A DNA stretch of 64,000 nt from Pseudoxanthomonas sp. J31. GTDB lineage: Bacteria > Pseudomonadota > Gammaproteobacteria > Xanthomonadales > Xanthomonadaceae. This document shows, in pieces, positions 47,458-56,986 of this stretch. The stretch's first letter is position 1, and each line of letters begins with the position of its first letter. Under the pieces are notes generated by a model. It was not told where the DNA came from. It saw nothing but the letters and a program-made list of their open reading frames with translations, and searched no databases. The translations under genes and the position numbers were made by a program. Location: assembly GCF_000510725.1 (NCBI RefSeq), contig NZ_KI783312.1:221011-285010 (forward strand), written 5' to 3'.

Positions 47458-48633
47458 CTAGAGCCCGGCGGCGTGCCGCCACAGCGCGCGCTTGAGCGGC
47501 GGCAGGCGACCGGCCAGGCCCAGCAGGTGCCCGCGCAGCAGGGTGGGCACCGGGTGGGCGTTGGAGAACACGGTATTGATCGCCTCGAACGCGTGCGCGG
47601 AGACCGTGTTGTCGCTCAGGCGCCGCCGCTCCCAGCGCTGCAGCCGGTGTGGCGCGGTCCAGTCGGCGCCGCGGCGCAGCGCCGCGGCCACTTCGTCCTG
47701 CAGCGCCGCCACGTCGCGCAGGCCCAGGTTCACGCCCTGCCCGGCCAGCGGATGCACCACGTGCGCCGCGTCGCCCAGCACCAGCACGCGCCCGGCAACC
47801 TGTTGCCGCACCAGCTGGCGGCGCAGCGGGAAGGCGGCGCGCTTCGACGCCAGTTCCACCTTGCCCAGGCGAGCGGCCGAGGCATCACCCAGCTCGATCG
47901 CGAACCGCTCTTCGTCCAGTTCCAGCACGCGCGCCGCCTCGGCATCCGGCAGGCTCCACACGATCGACGCCAGGCCATCGGTGAACGGCAGCAGCGCCAG
48001 CGGGCCGGTGGGCAGGAAGCGCTGCCAGGCGGTGGCCTGGTGCGACTGCTCCGTCCTGATGTAGGCGACCACGCCGCGCTGGCCGTAGTCGTGGGCGTCG
48101 ACCTCCAGCCCGGCCAGGCGCCGCAGCGCCGACGCGGCGCCATCGGCGGCCACCGCCAGGCGCGACTCCAGCCGGGTGCCGTCGTCCAGGCGCAGGCGCA
48201 CGCCGGCCGGGTCCTGCTCCATCGCCTCCACCCGCGCCGGGGTGTGGCAACGCACGCCGGCAATGGCCAGGGCCGCCCACAGGCGGTCGGCCAGCAGGTC
48301 GTTTTCCACGATCCAGCCCAGCTCCGGGCGGCCCATCGAGGCGGCATCGAACACCAGCTCGTTGCCGCCGGCCGCGTCCCATACCCGCATGCGGCGGTAG
48401 GGCTGGGCACGCGCGTCCAGCACCTGCGGCCACACGCCCAGGCGCTGCAGCAGCGCGGCGTTGTCCGGCGCCAGTGCGTACACGCGCAGGTCCGGCTGTT
48501 CGCGCGACCAGCGCGGCGCCGGGCGCGGCTCGACCAGGGCCACCTCCAGCCCGGCACGCGCCAGGGCCAGGGCGCAGGCCGCACCGACCACGCCGCCGCC
48601 GGCGACCACCACGTCCAGGCGCACGCGGCTCAT
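47458..48633 (-). CDS. UbiH/UbiF/VisC-family FAD-dependent hydroxylase
   Basis: 391 residues. FAD loop VVVAGGGVVGAACALALARAG, DG-motif AVAADGAASALRRL, and the GD-motif VLVLGDAAHVVHPLAGQGVNLGLRD. Members hydroxylate the aromatic ring of ubiquinone precursors (C1, C5 or C6); which position cannot be settled from sequence alone. The ATG at 48633 overlaps the stop of the neighbouring hydroxylase by four bases; an in-frame GTG six bases upstream is possible. Confidence 0.88.
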   Translation of the reverse strand: MSRVRLDVVVAGGGVVGAACALALARAGLEVALVEPRPAPRWSREQPDLRVYALAPDNAALLQRLGVWPQVLDARAQPYRRMRVWDAAGGNELVFDAASMGRPELGWIVENDLLADRLWAALAIAGVRCHTPARVEAMEQDPAGVRLRLDDGTRLESRLAVAADGAASALRRLAGLEVDAHDYGQRGVVAYIRTEQSHQATAWQRFLPTGPLALLPFTDGLASIVWSLPDAEAARVLELDEERFAIELGDASAARLGKVELASKRAAFPLRRQLVRQQVAGRVLVLGDAAHVVHPLAGQGVNLGLRDVAALQDEVAAALRRGADWTAPHRLQRWERRRLSDNTVSAHAFEAINTVFSNAHPVPTLLRGHLLGLAGRLPPLKRALWRHAAGL

Positions 48634-49829
48634 CGGCACAGCTCCGGCACGTCGCCGCGGAAGCCCATGGCCCCGCCGACCAGCCAGGCCTGCAGCCAGG
48701 CGGCGCGGTCGGCGGCCAGCAGGCCCAGGCTACGCAGCGGGCGCAGCAGCGGCGAGGGGTTGGAGGTCAGCCGCGCCAGCCCGTCGGAGAACGCCAGGGT
48801 GCGTTCGCGGTCCTCGCGGCGGCGTTCGGCATGGCGCGCCAGCAGCGCCTCGGCGCCCGGATCGGCCGGCGCAGCACGCAGCAGCTCGGCCAGGGTCAGG
48901 GCATCGCGCAGACCCAGGTTGAAGCCCTGCGCACCCACCGGGTGGATGGTCTGGGCGGCATTGCCCAGCAGCACCGCGCGCGGCGCCACCAGGCTGGCGG
49001 CCAGCACCTGCGCGATCGGGTAGGCGCTGCGCTCGCCGGCGGCGAGGAAGCGGCCGGCGCGCCAGCCAAACGCGGACTGGATCCGCGCCAGCCAGCCGGC
49101 CTCGTCCAGCGCGGCCACTTCCGCGGCCTGCGCGGAGGGCACGCCGTGGACCACGCCGAAGGCGCGGTCGCCGCGCGGCAACAGCGCGGTGGGACCGCTG
49201 TCGGTGAAACGCTCCCAGGCGGTGCCGTCGGCCGGGCGCTCGCCGCGCACGCGCGCCACGAACAGGGTCTGGCCATAGTCGTGGCGGCGCACGCCGATCC
49301 CCAGCGCCGCGCGCACCGCGCTGCCGGTGCCGTCGGCCGCCACCAGCAGGCGGGTGCGCAGCGACAGCGGGCCTTCGCCGGTTTCCAGGCGCAGGCCGCG
49401 GACGCCGTCGCCGGCCTCCTCCAGACCGGCGAAGCGCGCCGGGCGGTAGCGCACCAGGCCCTGGACCCGGGACAGCCGCGCCTCCAGCGCCTGGCCGAAG
49501 TCGCGCGCCACCACCACCTGCCCGAAGGCCTCGCGTCCGTAGTCGGCCGCGTCCAGCTGCACCCGGCCGAAGTCGCCGGCGCGGCTGACGTGGATGCGGC
49601 GGATCGGGCCGGCCGGCGCCTGCAGGCTGGACAGCACGCCCAGCGCCTGCAGCGCGTTGACCGAGGCCTGGGCCAGGCTCAGGTTGCGCTGGTCGAACAC
49701 GGCCGGCAGTTCGCCGGCCGGGGTGGCCTCGACCAGGGCCACGTCCAGCGCCAGCCCGTCCAGGGCGATCGCCAGGCTGGCGCCGACCAGGCCGCCACCG
49801 ACGATCACGACATCATGCGTTCGGATCAT
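48630..49829 (-). CDS. ubiH: 2-octaprenyl-6-methoxyphenol hydroxylase-like UbiH
   Basis: 399 residues. FAD loop VVIVGGGLVGASLAIAL, then VFDQRNLSLAQASVNAL, DG-motif LLVAADGTGSAVRAAL, and GD-motif VLLGNAAQTIHPVGAQGFNLGLRD with Asp replaced by Asn (GNAAQ), as is usual for UbiH. Likely the C1 hydroxylase of ubiquinone synthesis. Translationally coupled to the second hydroxylase. Divergent from the btuM-like gene. Confidence 0.87.
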   Translation of the reverse strand: MIRTHDVVIVGGGLVGASLAIALDGLALDVALVEATPAGELPAVFDQRNLSLAQASVNALQALGVLSSLQAPAGPIRRIHVSRAGDFGRVQLDAADYGREAFGQVVVARDFGQALEARLSRVQGLVRYRPARFAGLEEAGDGVRGLRLETGEGPLSLRTRLLVAADGTGSAVRAALGIGVRRHDYGQTLFVARVRGERPADGTAWERFTDSGPTALLPRGDRAFGVVHGVPSAQAAEVAALDEAGWLARIQSAFGWRAGRFLAAGERSAYPIAQVLAASLVAPRAVLLGNAAQTIHPVGAQGFNLGLRDALTLAELLRAAPADPGAEALLARHAERRREDRERTLAFSDGLARLTSNPSPLLRPLRSLGLLAADRAAWLQAWLVGGAMGFRGDVPELCR

Positions 49830-49895
49830 CGGCACATGATACGCGGCGCCGTGCATGCGCCGCGGCGGCGGCCGACGCGGCGCCACGCCCTCGGC

Positions 49896-49901
49896 TAGAA
49901 T
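49896..49901 (+). promoter_or_regulatory. Putative -10 box (TAGAAT) for the btuM-like/cobalamin adenosyltransferase pair
   Basis: TAGAAT at 49896-49901, 31 bases before the ATG at 49933, in the divergent gap to ubiH. No cobalamin riboswitch was seen, and the gap is too short for one. Confidence 0.45.
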
Positions 49902-49932
49902 GCCGGCCACGTTATCCACCAGGCCCCGTGCA

Positions 49933-50526
49933 ATGACCGCCACCAGCCAACGCCTCTTCGTCCTGTCCGTCCTGGCCCTGCTGATGGCCGCCTCGCGCGC
50001 CCACGTGTTCGACCACTTCTCGCCGCCGGACGCCAGCTGGGCGGTGTTCTTCGTGGCCGGCTTCGCCCTGCGCGGCTGGGGACGCTGGGTCTTCCCGGTG
50101 CTGATGGCGCTGGCCATGGGCGTGGACTGGATGGTGATCTCGCGCCAGGCCGCCTCGTTCTGGGACCACTACTGCGTCTCGGCCGCCTACTGGGGCCTGA
50201 TCCCGGCCTACGGCGCGCTGTGGGCCGGCGGCAGCTGGCTGCGCCGCCGCTACGACGGGGCCAGCCTGGCCCAGGCCGGGCGCCTGCTCGGCGCCTTCCT
50301 GGTCGCCGTGGTCGCCTGCCAGCTGGTCGCCCAGGGCACCTTCTACTGGTACAGCGGCGTGGTCGCCGAGCCGACCGTGGCCGGCTGGTGGAAGAACTTC
50401 ATGGACTGGCTGCCCGGTTACGTGGGCACCGCCGCCACCTACACCGCCATCGCCGCCGCGCTGCAGGTGGCGGCCGAGCGCATCGCCCCGGCGCTGCGCC
50501 TGGACCGCAGCCAGGCCGCCGGCTGA
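49933..50526 (+). CDS. btuM: BtuM-like cobalamin transporter (small membrane protein)
   Basis: 197 residues, about six membrane segments. HVFDHFSPPDASWAVFFVAGFAL near residues 24-46, and a single cysteine C81 in SFWDHYCVSAAYWG. BtuM of Thiobacillus denitrificans is a solitary ECF-type S-component with an essential cobalamin-binding Cys80; size, topology, cysteine position and direct linkage to a cobalamin adenosyltransferase all agree. Assignment rests on these and memory of the family, not on an alignment. The adenosyltransferase begins 6 bases downstream. Confidence 0.68.
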   Translation: MTATSQRLFVLSVLALLMAASRAHVFDHFSPPDASWAVFFVAGFALRGWGRWVFPVLMALAMGVDWMVISRQAASFWDHYCVSAAYWGLIPAYGALWAGGSWLRRRYDGASLAQAGRLLGAFLVAVVACQLVAQGTFYWYSGVVAEPTVAGWWKNFMDWLPGYVGTAATYTAIAAALQVAAERIAPALRLDRSQAAG

Positions 50527-50532
50527 GGCGCC

Positions 50533-51096
50533 ATGGGCAACCGGCTGTCGAAGATCTACACCCGTACCGGCGACGACGGCAGCACCGGGCTGGGTGACGG
50601 CAGCCGCACCGGCAAGGACTCGCTGCGGGTCGCCGCCTACGGCACCGTGGACGAGGCCAATTCCGCGATTGGCGTGGTCCTGGCCGCGCCGGACGTGCCG
50701 GACGACGTGCGCCAGCTGCTGACCACGGTCCAGCACCAGCTGTTCGACCTCGGCGGCGAGCTGTGCATCCCCGGCCACGCCGCCATCGCCGAGTCCGACG
50801 TGGCCGGCCTGGAGCAGGCCCTGGACCGCTACAACGAGGCCCTGCCGCCGCTGAAGGACTTCATCCTCCCGGCCGGCGGCGAGGCCGCGGCGCGCTGCCA
50901 CCTGGCCCGCACCATCGTCCGCCGCGCCGAGCGCGAGGCGGTTGCGCTGTCCCGCGCCGAGGCGGTCCGCGGCGAGGCCCTGCGCTACCTCAACCGCCTG
51001 TCCGACCTGCTGTTCGTGCTGGCCCGGGTGCTGGCGCGCGCCGCCGGCGAGGGCGAGGTGCTGTGGCGCCATGAGCGGCGCCATCCCGGGGCCTGA
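50533..51096 (+). CDS. pduO: Cob(I)alamin adenosyltransferase, PduO type
   Basis: 187 residues, transfers the adenosyl group of ATP to cob(I)alamin. N-terminal ATP-binding signature YTRTGDDGSTGLGDGSRTGKDS, then VDEANSAIGV, the RRAEREAV motif, and YLNRLSDLLFVLAR. Complete and of usual length. Its overlap in transcription with the BtuM-like transporter suggests a salvage unit: uptake of B12 followed by adenosylation. Confidence 0.94.
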   Translation: MGNRLSKIYTRTGDDGSTGLGDGSRTGKDSLRVAAYGTVDEANSAIGVVLAAPDVPDDVRQLLTTVQHQLFDLGGELCIPGHAAIAESDVAGLEQALDRYNEALPPLKDFILPAGGEAAARCHLARTIVRRAEREAVALSRAEAVRGEALRYLNRLSDLLFVLARVLARAAGEGEVLWRHERRHPGA

Positions 51097-51148
51097 CCCC
51101 TCCACAGGTTCTATGGCGCCGGCCCGCGGCGCGCGGTAGCGTGGGCCC

Positions 51149-52060
51149 ATGCTCGCCTGGACCCATCCCGCCTGCCTGGCCCACGACACCGGCCCGGACC
51201 ATCCGGAACAGCCCGCCCGCCTGCAGGTGGTGATCGAGGCCCTGCAGCACCACTGCCCTGGCCTGGACTGGCGCGAGGCCCCGGCGGCGGCGCGCGGCGA
51301 CCTATGCCGGGTGCATGCGGCGGAGATGGTCGACCAGGTGCTGGCGCCGGTGGTGTCCGGGATCCAGCACATCGATGCCGAGACCGTGGTCTCGCCCGGC
51401 TCGGCGCGCGCGGCCGTGCACGCCGCCGGCGCCGGGATCGCCGCGGTGGACGCGGCGATGGCCGGCCCGGAGCGGGTCGCGTTCTGCGCGGTGCGCCCGC
51501 CCGGCCACCACGCCACCGCCGACACCCCGATGGGCTTCTGCCTGCTCAACAACATCGCCGTGGCCGCGGCCTACGCCCGCGACCGCCACGGCCTGGAGCG
51601 GATCGCCATCGTCGATTTCGACGTGCACCACGGCAATGGCACCCAGGCGATCTTCCGCGAAGACCCGGCGGTGGCCTACTTCAGCACCCACCAGTCCGGG
51701 CTGTACCCGCACACCGGCCACAACCGCGAGCGCGGGGTCGGCAACCTGCACAACGTGCTGCTGCCGCCCGGCAGCGGCGGCTTCCGCTTCCGCAACACCT
51801 GGGCCGACCACCTGCTGCCGATGCTGGACGACTTCCGCCCGCAGCTGCTGCTGGTCTCCGCCGGCTTCGACGCGCACCTGGCCGACCCGCTGGCGGACCT
51901 GATGCTGGACGCGGACGACTTCGCCTGGCTGAGCACCGAGCTGCTGGGCATCGCCCTGCGCCATGCCCAGGGCCGGCTGGTGTCGATGCTGGAGGGCGGC
52001 TACAACCTCGACGCCCTGGCCGAGTGCTGCGTGGCCCATGTCAAGGCCCTCGGCGGCTGA
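51149..52060 (+). CDS. Histone deacetylase-family (class II HDAC-like) amidohydrolase
   Basis: 303 residues, arginase/deacetylase fold. N-terminal HDTGPDHPEQPARLQVV, the catalytic CAVRPPGHHATADTPMGFCLLNN, zinc ligands in VDFDVHHGNGTQAIF and SAGFDAHLADPL, and the C-terminal MLEGGYNLDALAEC. Bacterial members deacetylate small amides, polyamines or proteins; the substrate is not predictable. Starts 52 bases after the adenosyltransferase and 93 bases before lptD. Confidence 0.9.
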   Translation: MLAWTHPACLAHDTGPDHPEQPARLQVVIEALQHHCPGLDWREAPAAARGDLCRVHAAEMVDQVLAPVVSGIQHIDAETVVSPGSARAAVHAAGAGIAAVDAAMAGPERVAFCAVRPPGHHATADTPMGFCLLNNIAVAAAYARDRHGLERIAIVDFDVHHGNGTQAIFREDPAVAYFSTHQSGLYPHTGHNRERGVGNLHNVLLPPGSGGFRFRNTWADHLLPMLDDFRPQLLLVSAGFDAHLADPLADLMLDADDFAWLSTELLGIALRHAQGRLVSMLEGGYNLDALAECCVAHVKALGG

Positions 52061-52153
52061 ACCCGGGCCGGCCGCGGGACGGCCGTTCATTGCCCGCATG
52101 CACCCGCATCCGGCAAGCTACCGCCGATTTCCGGCCCGGATGCCCCCTCCCTC

Positions 52154-54478
52154 GTGCGACGCCCCCTGCGAACCTCCCTGCGCCTGCTGCCGTTGGCCCT
52201 GGGCATAGCCCTGGCCCTGCCCGCCATGGCCGACGAGAAGCCGCTCAACTGGGGCCTGTGCCCGGTCGGCGACGTGCTGCCGCCGTTCAGCGAGGCGCCG
52301 CCGCCGGACCCGGCCGCGGCGCAGACCCGCAACGAGCAGCCGACCGACATCGAGGGCGACGAACTCAGCGGCACCGAGACCACTCCGAAGTACCAGGGCA
52401 ACGTCGCCCTGGTCCGCGGCGACCAGTTCCTGGGCACCGACCAGCTGAGCTTCGACACCGAGACCGGGCGCTACGTGGCCGAGGGCAACGTGCGCTACCA
52501 GGACTCCGGCATCCGCATCGTGGCCGACCGCGCCGAGGGCAACCAGGACGAGGACAGCCACGTCATCACCAACATCCGCTACCAGCTGGTGGACCGGCGC
52601 GGCAACGGCGGCGCCGACTCGATCGCCATGCGCGGCCCGGTGGGGCAGATGTACCACTCCACCTACAGCACCTGCGACCCGGACCAGCGCGCCTGGGAGC
52701 TGCGCGCGCAGCGGATCGACGTGGACAACGACGAGGGCTTCGGCGTGGCCCGCAACGCGGTGCTGCGCATGGGCCGCTTCCCGGTGCTGTACGTGCCGTG
52801 GATCAAGTTCCCGGTGGACGACCGCCGCCGCACCGGCCTGCTGTACCCGTCGGTCAGCAATTCCGGCCGCGACGGCTTCGACTACAGCCAGCCGATCTAC
52901 CTCAACCTGGCGCCGAACTACGACGCGACCCTGTCGCCGCGCATCATGACCAAGCGCGGCCTGATGCTGGACGCGGAGTTCCGCTACCTCTACGAAGGCG
53001 GCCGCGGCATCCTCGAGGGCGGCTTCCTGCCCGACGATGACCTGCGCGACCGCGACCGCGGCCGCTTCCGCTTCAGCGGCTACCACAACATCGACCGCCA
53101 CTGGCAGGCGCGCGCCAACCTCGCCTGGGTCAGCGACGACCGCTTCGTCGAGGACTTCTCCAGCCGCCTGGCCGGCGTCTCCGCGTCCTACCTGCAGAGC
53201 ACCGCCGGCGTGTTCGGCACCGCCGAGCACTGGAACGCCGGCGCCATGGTCGAGCACTTCCAGCGCACCGACTACACCCTGCGCGACGCCGACCTGCCCT
53301 TCAGCCGCCTGCCGCGCATCTACGGCACCTGGCAGCAGCCGCTGGGCCGCTGGATCGACGCGGGCATGTACGCCGAGGCGGTGCACTTCGCGCACCCGGA
53401 CTCGCGGATCAGCGGCGGCGAGCGCCTGGACCTGAAGCCGTTCGTGTCCGCGCGCCTGGGCGGCCCGGCCTGGTACGCGACCCCGACCCTGGCCTGGCGC
53501 TACACCTCCTACCGCCTGGAGGAAGGCGTGCTGCTGGACCCCGACCAGGGCCTCCGCGGCGCGGAGGACCCCACCCGCAGCCTGCCCATCGCCAGCTTCG
53601 ACGCCGGCATGTACTTCGACCGCGAGACCAGCTGGGACGGCGAGCGCTTCCTGCACACCCTGGAGCCGCGCCTGTTCTACCTGTACGCGCCGTACCGCGA
53701 CCAGGACGACCTGCCGGTGTTCGACACCCGGCCGTTCACCTTCAGCTGGGGCCAGCTGTTCCGCGACAACCGCTATTCCGGCGCCGACCGCCAGACCGAC
53801 GCCAACCAGCTGACCATCGCCCTCAGTTCGCGCCTGATCCGCCAGTCCGACGGCCGCGAGAAGCTGTCGCTGAGCCTCGGCCAGATCCGCTACTTCCAGG
53901 ACTCGCGGGTGGTGCTCAGGAACGAGACCCCGGTGGCGCAGGGCAAGTCGGCCTGGGTGGCCGACGCCAACTACATGATCAACGACCGCTGGAACCTCGG
54001 CGCTTCCTACCAGTGGGACCCGAAGTTCCGCCGCGAGGACCTGGCCAGCGTCCGCGCCCGCTACCTGTGGCCGGACGACGGCGTGGTCAACCTCGGCTAC
54101 CGCTACCGCCGCGGGCTGCTGGAGCAGGCCGACTTCTCGTTCCTGTACCCGATCAACCCGACCTGGAGCCTGGTCGGCCGCTACTACCACTCCATCTCCA
54201 GCGACAAGCTGCTGGAGGCGATCGCCGGCGTGCAGTGGGACAGCTGCTGCTTCGCGGTGCGCGCCATCGCCCGCCGCTACGTGCGCAACCGCGAGGGCGA
54301 GCTGGACAACGCGCTGCAGGTGGAATTCGTGCTCAAGGGCCTGGGCTCGGCCGGCCAGGACACGGAGCGCACCCTGCGCCGTGCTATTCTCGGCTACCAC
54401 CGCGACGACCTGTACCTGGTCCCGCCCAGCAACACCACGCCCGATCCGGACGACTACGATCCGAACCTCATCCCGTGA
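52154..54478 (+). CDS. lptD: LPS-assembly protein LptD
   Basis: 774 residues, outer-membrane beta-barrel that with LptE inserts LPS in the outer leaflet. Starts with GTG at 52154, then a signal peptide (LLPLALGIALALPAMA). An OstA/LptA-like jellyroll (~residues 60-165) is followed by the LptD barrel. The four cysteines needed for its inter-domain disulfides are present: two N-terminal (GLCPVG, STCDPD) and an adjacent pair near the C-terminus (WDSCCFAV). First gene of lptD-surA-pdxA. Confidence 0.95.
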   Translation: MRRPLRTSLRLLPLALGIALALPAMADEKPLNWGLCPVGDVLPPFSEAPPPDPAAAQTRNEQPTDIEGDELSGTETTPKYQGNVALVRGDQFLGTDQLSFDTETGRYVAEGNVRYQDSGIRIVADRAEGNQDEDSHVITNIRYQLVDRRGNGGADSIAMRGPVGQMYHSTYSTCDPDQRAWELRAQRIDVDNDEGFGVARNAVLRMGRFPVLYVPWIKFPVDDRRRTGLLYPSVSNSGRDGFDYSQPIYLNLAPNYDATLSPRIMTKRGLMLDAEFRYLYEGGRGILEGGFLPDDDLRDRDRGRFRFSGYHNIDRHWQARANLAWVSDDRFVEDFSSRLAGVSASYLQSTAGVFGTAEHWNAGAMVEHFQRTDYTLRDADLPFSRLPRIYGTWQQPLGRWIDAGMYAEAVHFAHPDSRISGGERLDLKPFVSARLGGPAWYATPTLAWRYTSYRLEEGVLLDPDQGLRGAEDPTRSLPIASFDAGMYFDRETSWDGERFLHTLEPRLFYLYAPYRDQDDLPVFDTRPFTFSWGQLFRDNRYSGADRQTDANQLTIALSSRLIRQSDGREKLSLSLGQIRYFQDSRVVLRNETPVAQGKSAWVADANYMINDRWNLGASYQWDPKFRREDLASVRARYLWPDDGVVNLGYRYRRGLLEQADFSFLYPINPTWSLVGRYYHSISSDKLLEAIAGVQWDSCCFAVRAIARRYVRNREGELDNALQVEFVLKGLGSAGQDTERTLRRAILGYHRDDLYLVPPSNTTPDPDDYDPNLIP

Positions 54479-54482
54479 GTCC

Positions 54483-55814
54483 ATGAGCCGACGCCTTTCC
54501 GCGATTCTCCTGGCGGCTTCCGCCATGCTGTCCCTCCCCGTCGCCGGCGTGGCCCAGGAGGCCCAGCAGCAGCTGCAGCCGGTGGAGCGCATCGCCGCGA
54601 TCGTGGACGAGGACGTGATCCTGCAGAGCGAGCTGGACCTGGCGGTGCGCAACATCCTGGCGCAGTACGCCGGCCGCGAGAACCAGCTGCCGCCGCGCCC
54701 GGTGCTCGAGCGCCAGGTGCTGGAGCGGCTGGTGCTGAACAAGCTGCAGGTCGCCCGCGCGCGCCAGCAGGGCGTGCGCGTCAGCGAGCAGGAGCTGAAC
54801 CAGACCGTCGCCGCGATCGCCCAGCAGAACGGCCTGACCCTGGACGGCCTGCGCCAGCGCCTGGCCGCCGACGGCCTGTCCTTCGAGGAGTTCCGCCGCT
54901 CGCTGGCCGAGGAAATCACCATCCAGCGCCTGCGCCAGAACTTCATCTCGCGCATCAACGTCAGCGAGGCCGAGGTCGACGCCGCGCTGGAGCGCGAGGC
55001 GAGCAACAGCCGCCAGTACCGCCTGGCGCACATCCTGGTCGCCCTGCCCGACGGCGCCACCCCGGAGCAGATCGCCACCGGCCAGCGCAAGATCGAGGGC
55101 ATCCTCAACGTCATCAACAAGGGCGAGATGGACTTCGCCGCCGCCGCCGTGCGCTATTCGGACAGCCCCAACGCGCTGGAAGGCGGCGACCTGGGCTGGC
55201 GCTCGCTGGACGAGATCCCCACGGCCTTCGCCCAGCAGATCGTGAACCTGCAGCCGGGCCAGATCCTCGGCCCGATCCGCGGCCCCAGCGGCTTCCAGCT
55301 GCTGCGCCTGTCGGAGGTGCGCGACAGCAGCGAGGCGCCGGCGCAGACCGTCACCGAGTACCACGTGCGCCACATCCTGGTGCGGGTCAACGACCGCCAG
55401 GACGAGGCCACCGCGCGCGCCAAGATCGACACCCTGCGCGCGCGCATCGCCGGCGGCGCCGACTTCCAGGAAGTGGCGCGCGAGGCCTCCGAGGACAACA
55501 ACACCCGCGGCCAGGGCGGCGACCTGGGCTGGTTCCCGGCCGATGCCTACGGCCCGGAATTCGGCAGCCAGGTGACCGCGCTGGAGGATGGCCAGGTTTC
55601 GCAGCCGTTCCGCACCGATGCCGGCTGGCACATCATCGAGCGCCTGGCCCAGCGCGAGACCGACGTGACCGACGAGAACCGCCGCGCCCGGGTCCGCGAC
55701 ACCATCGGCCGCCGCAAGCTGGAAGAGGAATACGAGCGCTACCTGCAGGAGCTGCGGGGCGAGGCGTACGTCGTGTTCCGCGCCGGCGACCGCGCCGAGC
55801 CCGTCGCCAACTGA
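54483..55814 (+). CDS. surA: Periplasmic chaperone/peptidyl-prolyl isomerase SurA
   Basis: 443 residues. Signal peptide to about residue 24 (AGVAQ), SurA N-domain (RIAAIVDEDVILQSELD), two parvulin domains beginning near residues 178 (RLAHILVALPDG) and 292 (VRHILVRVNDR), and a C-terminal helix. Chaperones outer-membrane proteins, including LptD encoded 4 bases upstream. Confidence 0.96.
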   Translation: MSRRLSAILLAASAMLSLPVAGVAQEAQQQLQPVERIAAIVDEDVILQSELDLAVRNILAQYAGRENQLPPRPVLERQVLERLVLNKLQVARARQQGVRVSEQELNQTVAAIAQQNGLTLDGLRQRLAADGLSFEEFRRSLAEEITIQRLRQNFISRINVSEAEVDAALEREASNSRQYRLAHILVALPDGATPEQIATGQRKIEGILNVINKGEMDFAAAAVRYSDSPNALEGGDLGWRSLDEIPTAFAQQIVNLQPGQILGPIRGPSGFQLLRLSEVRDSSEAPAQTVTEYHVRHILVRVNDRQDEATARAKIDTLRARIAGGADFQEVAREASEDNNTRGQGGDLGWFPADAYGPEFGSQVTALEDGQVSQPFRTDAGWHIIERLAQRETDVTDENRRARVRDTIGRRKLEEEYERYLQELRGEAYVVFRAGDRAEPVAN

Positions 55815-55817
55815 GCC

Positions 55818-56801
55818 ATGGCACTGCCCCGGCTGGCGCTGGTTCCCGGCGAACCGGCCGGGGTTGGCCCGGAACTGTGCGTGCGCGTGGCCCAGGCCCC
55901 GCGCCGCGACTGCAGCCTGGTCGCCCTCGCCGATCCTGGGCTCCTGCAGGCCGCCGCGGCGGCGCTGGGCCTGCCGCTGAACCTCCTGCCCGCCGACGCC
56001 GTCGCCCGCCGCCCGGGCGACCTGCCGCTGCACCCGGTCCGCAATGCGGTTGCCGTGCAGTTCGGCCACCCGGATCCGCGCAATGCCCGCGCCGTCGTCG
56101 ACGCCCTGCTGGGCGCCGCCGAAGGCTGCGTGCGCGGCGGCTTCCACGGCATGGTCACCGGGCCGGTACAGAAGGCGACCATCAACGAGGGCGGCATCCC
56201 CTACACCGGCACCACCGAGCTGCTGGCCGGCCATGCCGGCCGCGAGGTGGTGATGATGCTGGCCAACGACATCGTGCGGGTGGCACTGGCCACCACCCAC
56301 CTGCCGCTGCGCGAGGTCGCCAACGCGATCGACGCCGGCCTGCTGCGGCGGGGGCTCGGCATCCTGCACCGGGCCCTGCGCGAGGATTTCGGCATCGCCG
56401 AGCCGGTGATCGCGGTGCTGGGACTCAACCCCCACGCCGGCGAGGACGGCCACCTCGGGCGCGAGGAGATCGAGGTCATCACCCCGGTGCTGGAGTCGCT
56501 GCGCGCCGCGGGCATGCGCCTGGCCGGCCCGCTGCCGGCCGATACCGCGTTCCTGCCCGGCAAGCTGCGCGGCTTCGACGCGGTACTGGCCATGTACCAC
56601 GACCAGGGCCTGCCGGTGCTCAAGTACAGCGGCTTCGAGCGCGCGGTGAACCTGACCCTGGGCCTGCCCTACCCGCGCGTGGCCGTCGACCACGGCACCG
56701 CCCTGGACCTGGCCGGCAAGGGCCTGGCCGATCCCTCCAGCCTGGAAGCCGCGGTCGCCACCTGCGCGCGGATGGCGGCGCAGCGGATGCAGCAAAGCTG
56801 A
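55818..56801 (+). CDS. pdxA: 4-hydroxythreonine-4-phosphate dehydrogenase
   Basis: 327 residues, NAD-dependent enzyme of pyridoxal-phosphate synthesis. Motifs: LALVPGEPAGVGPEL, VTGPVQKATINEGG, GTTELLAGHAG, ALGLNPHAGEDGHLGREE-like VLGLNPHAGEDGHLG, DTAFLP, AMYHDQGLPVLK and DHGTALDLAGKG (metal ligands H and D). Starts 3 bases after surA. The frequently following rsmA-apaG genes are absent: ruvB lies convergent downstream after a 185-base gap in which nothing is recognised. Confidence 0.96.
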   Translation: MALPRLALVPGEPAGVGPELCVRVAQAPRRDCSLVALADPGLLQAAAAALGLPLNLLPADAVARRPGDLPLHPVRNAVAVQFGHPDPRNARAVVDALLGAAEGCVRGGFHGMVTGPVQKATINEGGIPYTGTTELLAGHAGREVVMMLANDIVRVALATTHLPLREVANAIDAGLLRRGLGILHRALREDFGIAEPVIAVLGLNPHAGEDGHLGREEIEVITPVLESLRAAGMRLAGPLPADTAFLPGKLRGFDAVLAMYHDQGLPVLKYSGFERAVNLTLGLPYPRVAVDHGTALDLAGKGLADPSSLEAAVATCARMAAQRMQQS

Positions 56802-56986
56802 GGTCCCCCTTTCCCGGGGAGAGTCCGTAGCCAGGGTAGGCAAGGCGCGCCGCACGGCGGCAGTGCCCGGGCGCTGGCGGGCCCGGCGCATTGCCACGCG
56901 CTGCGGATCCACCGCCGGACCGCGTCACGCGCCCGTCCCGGAAGCGGCCTGCGCCCGTGTCCGGGCGACGGGCTTGCGCCGCAGCG

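Noticed and set aside
49830..49932. Possible cobalamin riboswitch before the BtuM-like gene
   Set aside because: The gap is about 100 bases and lacks the conserved B12 box.
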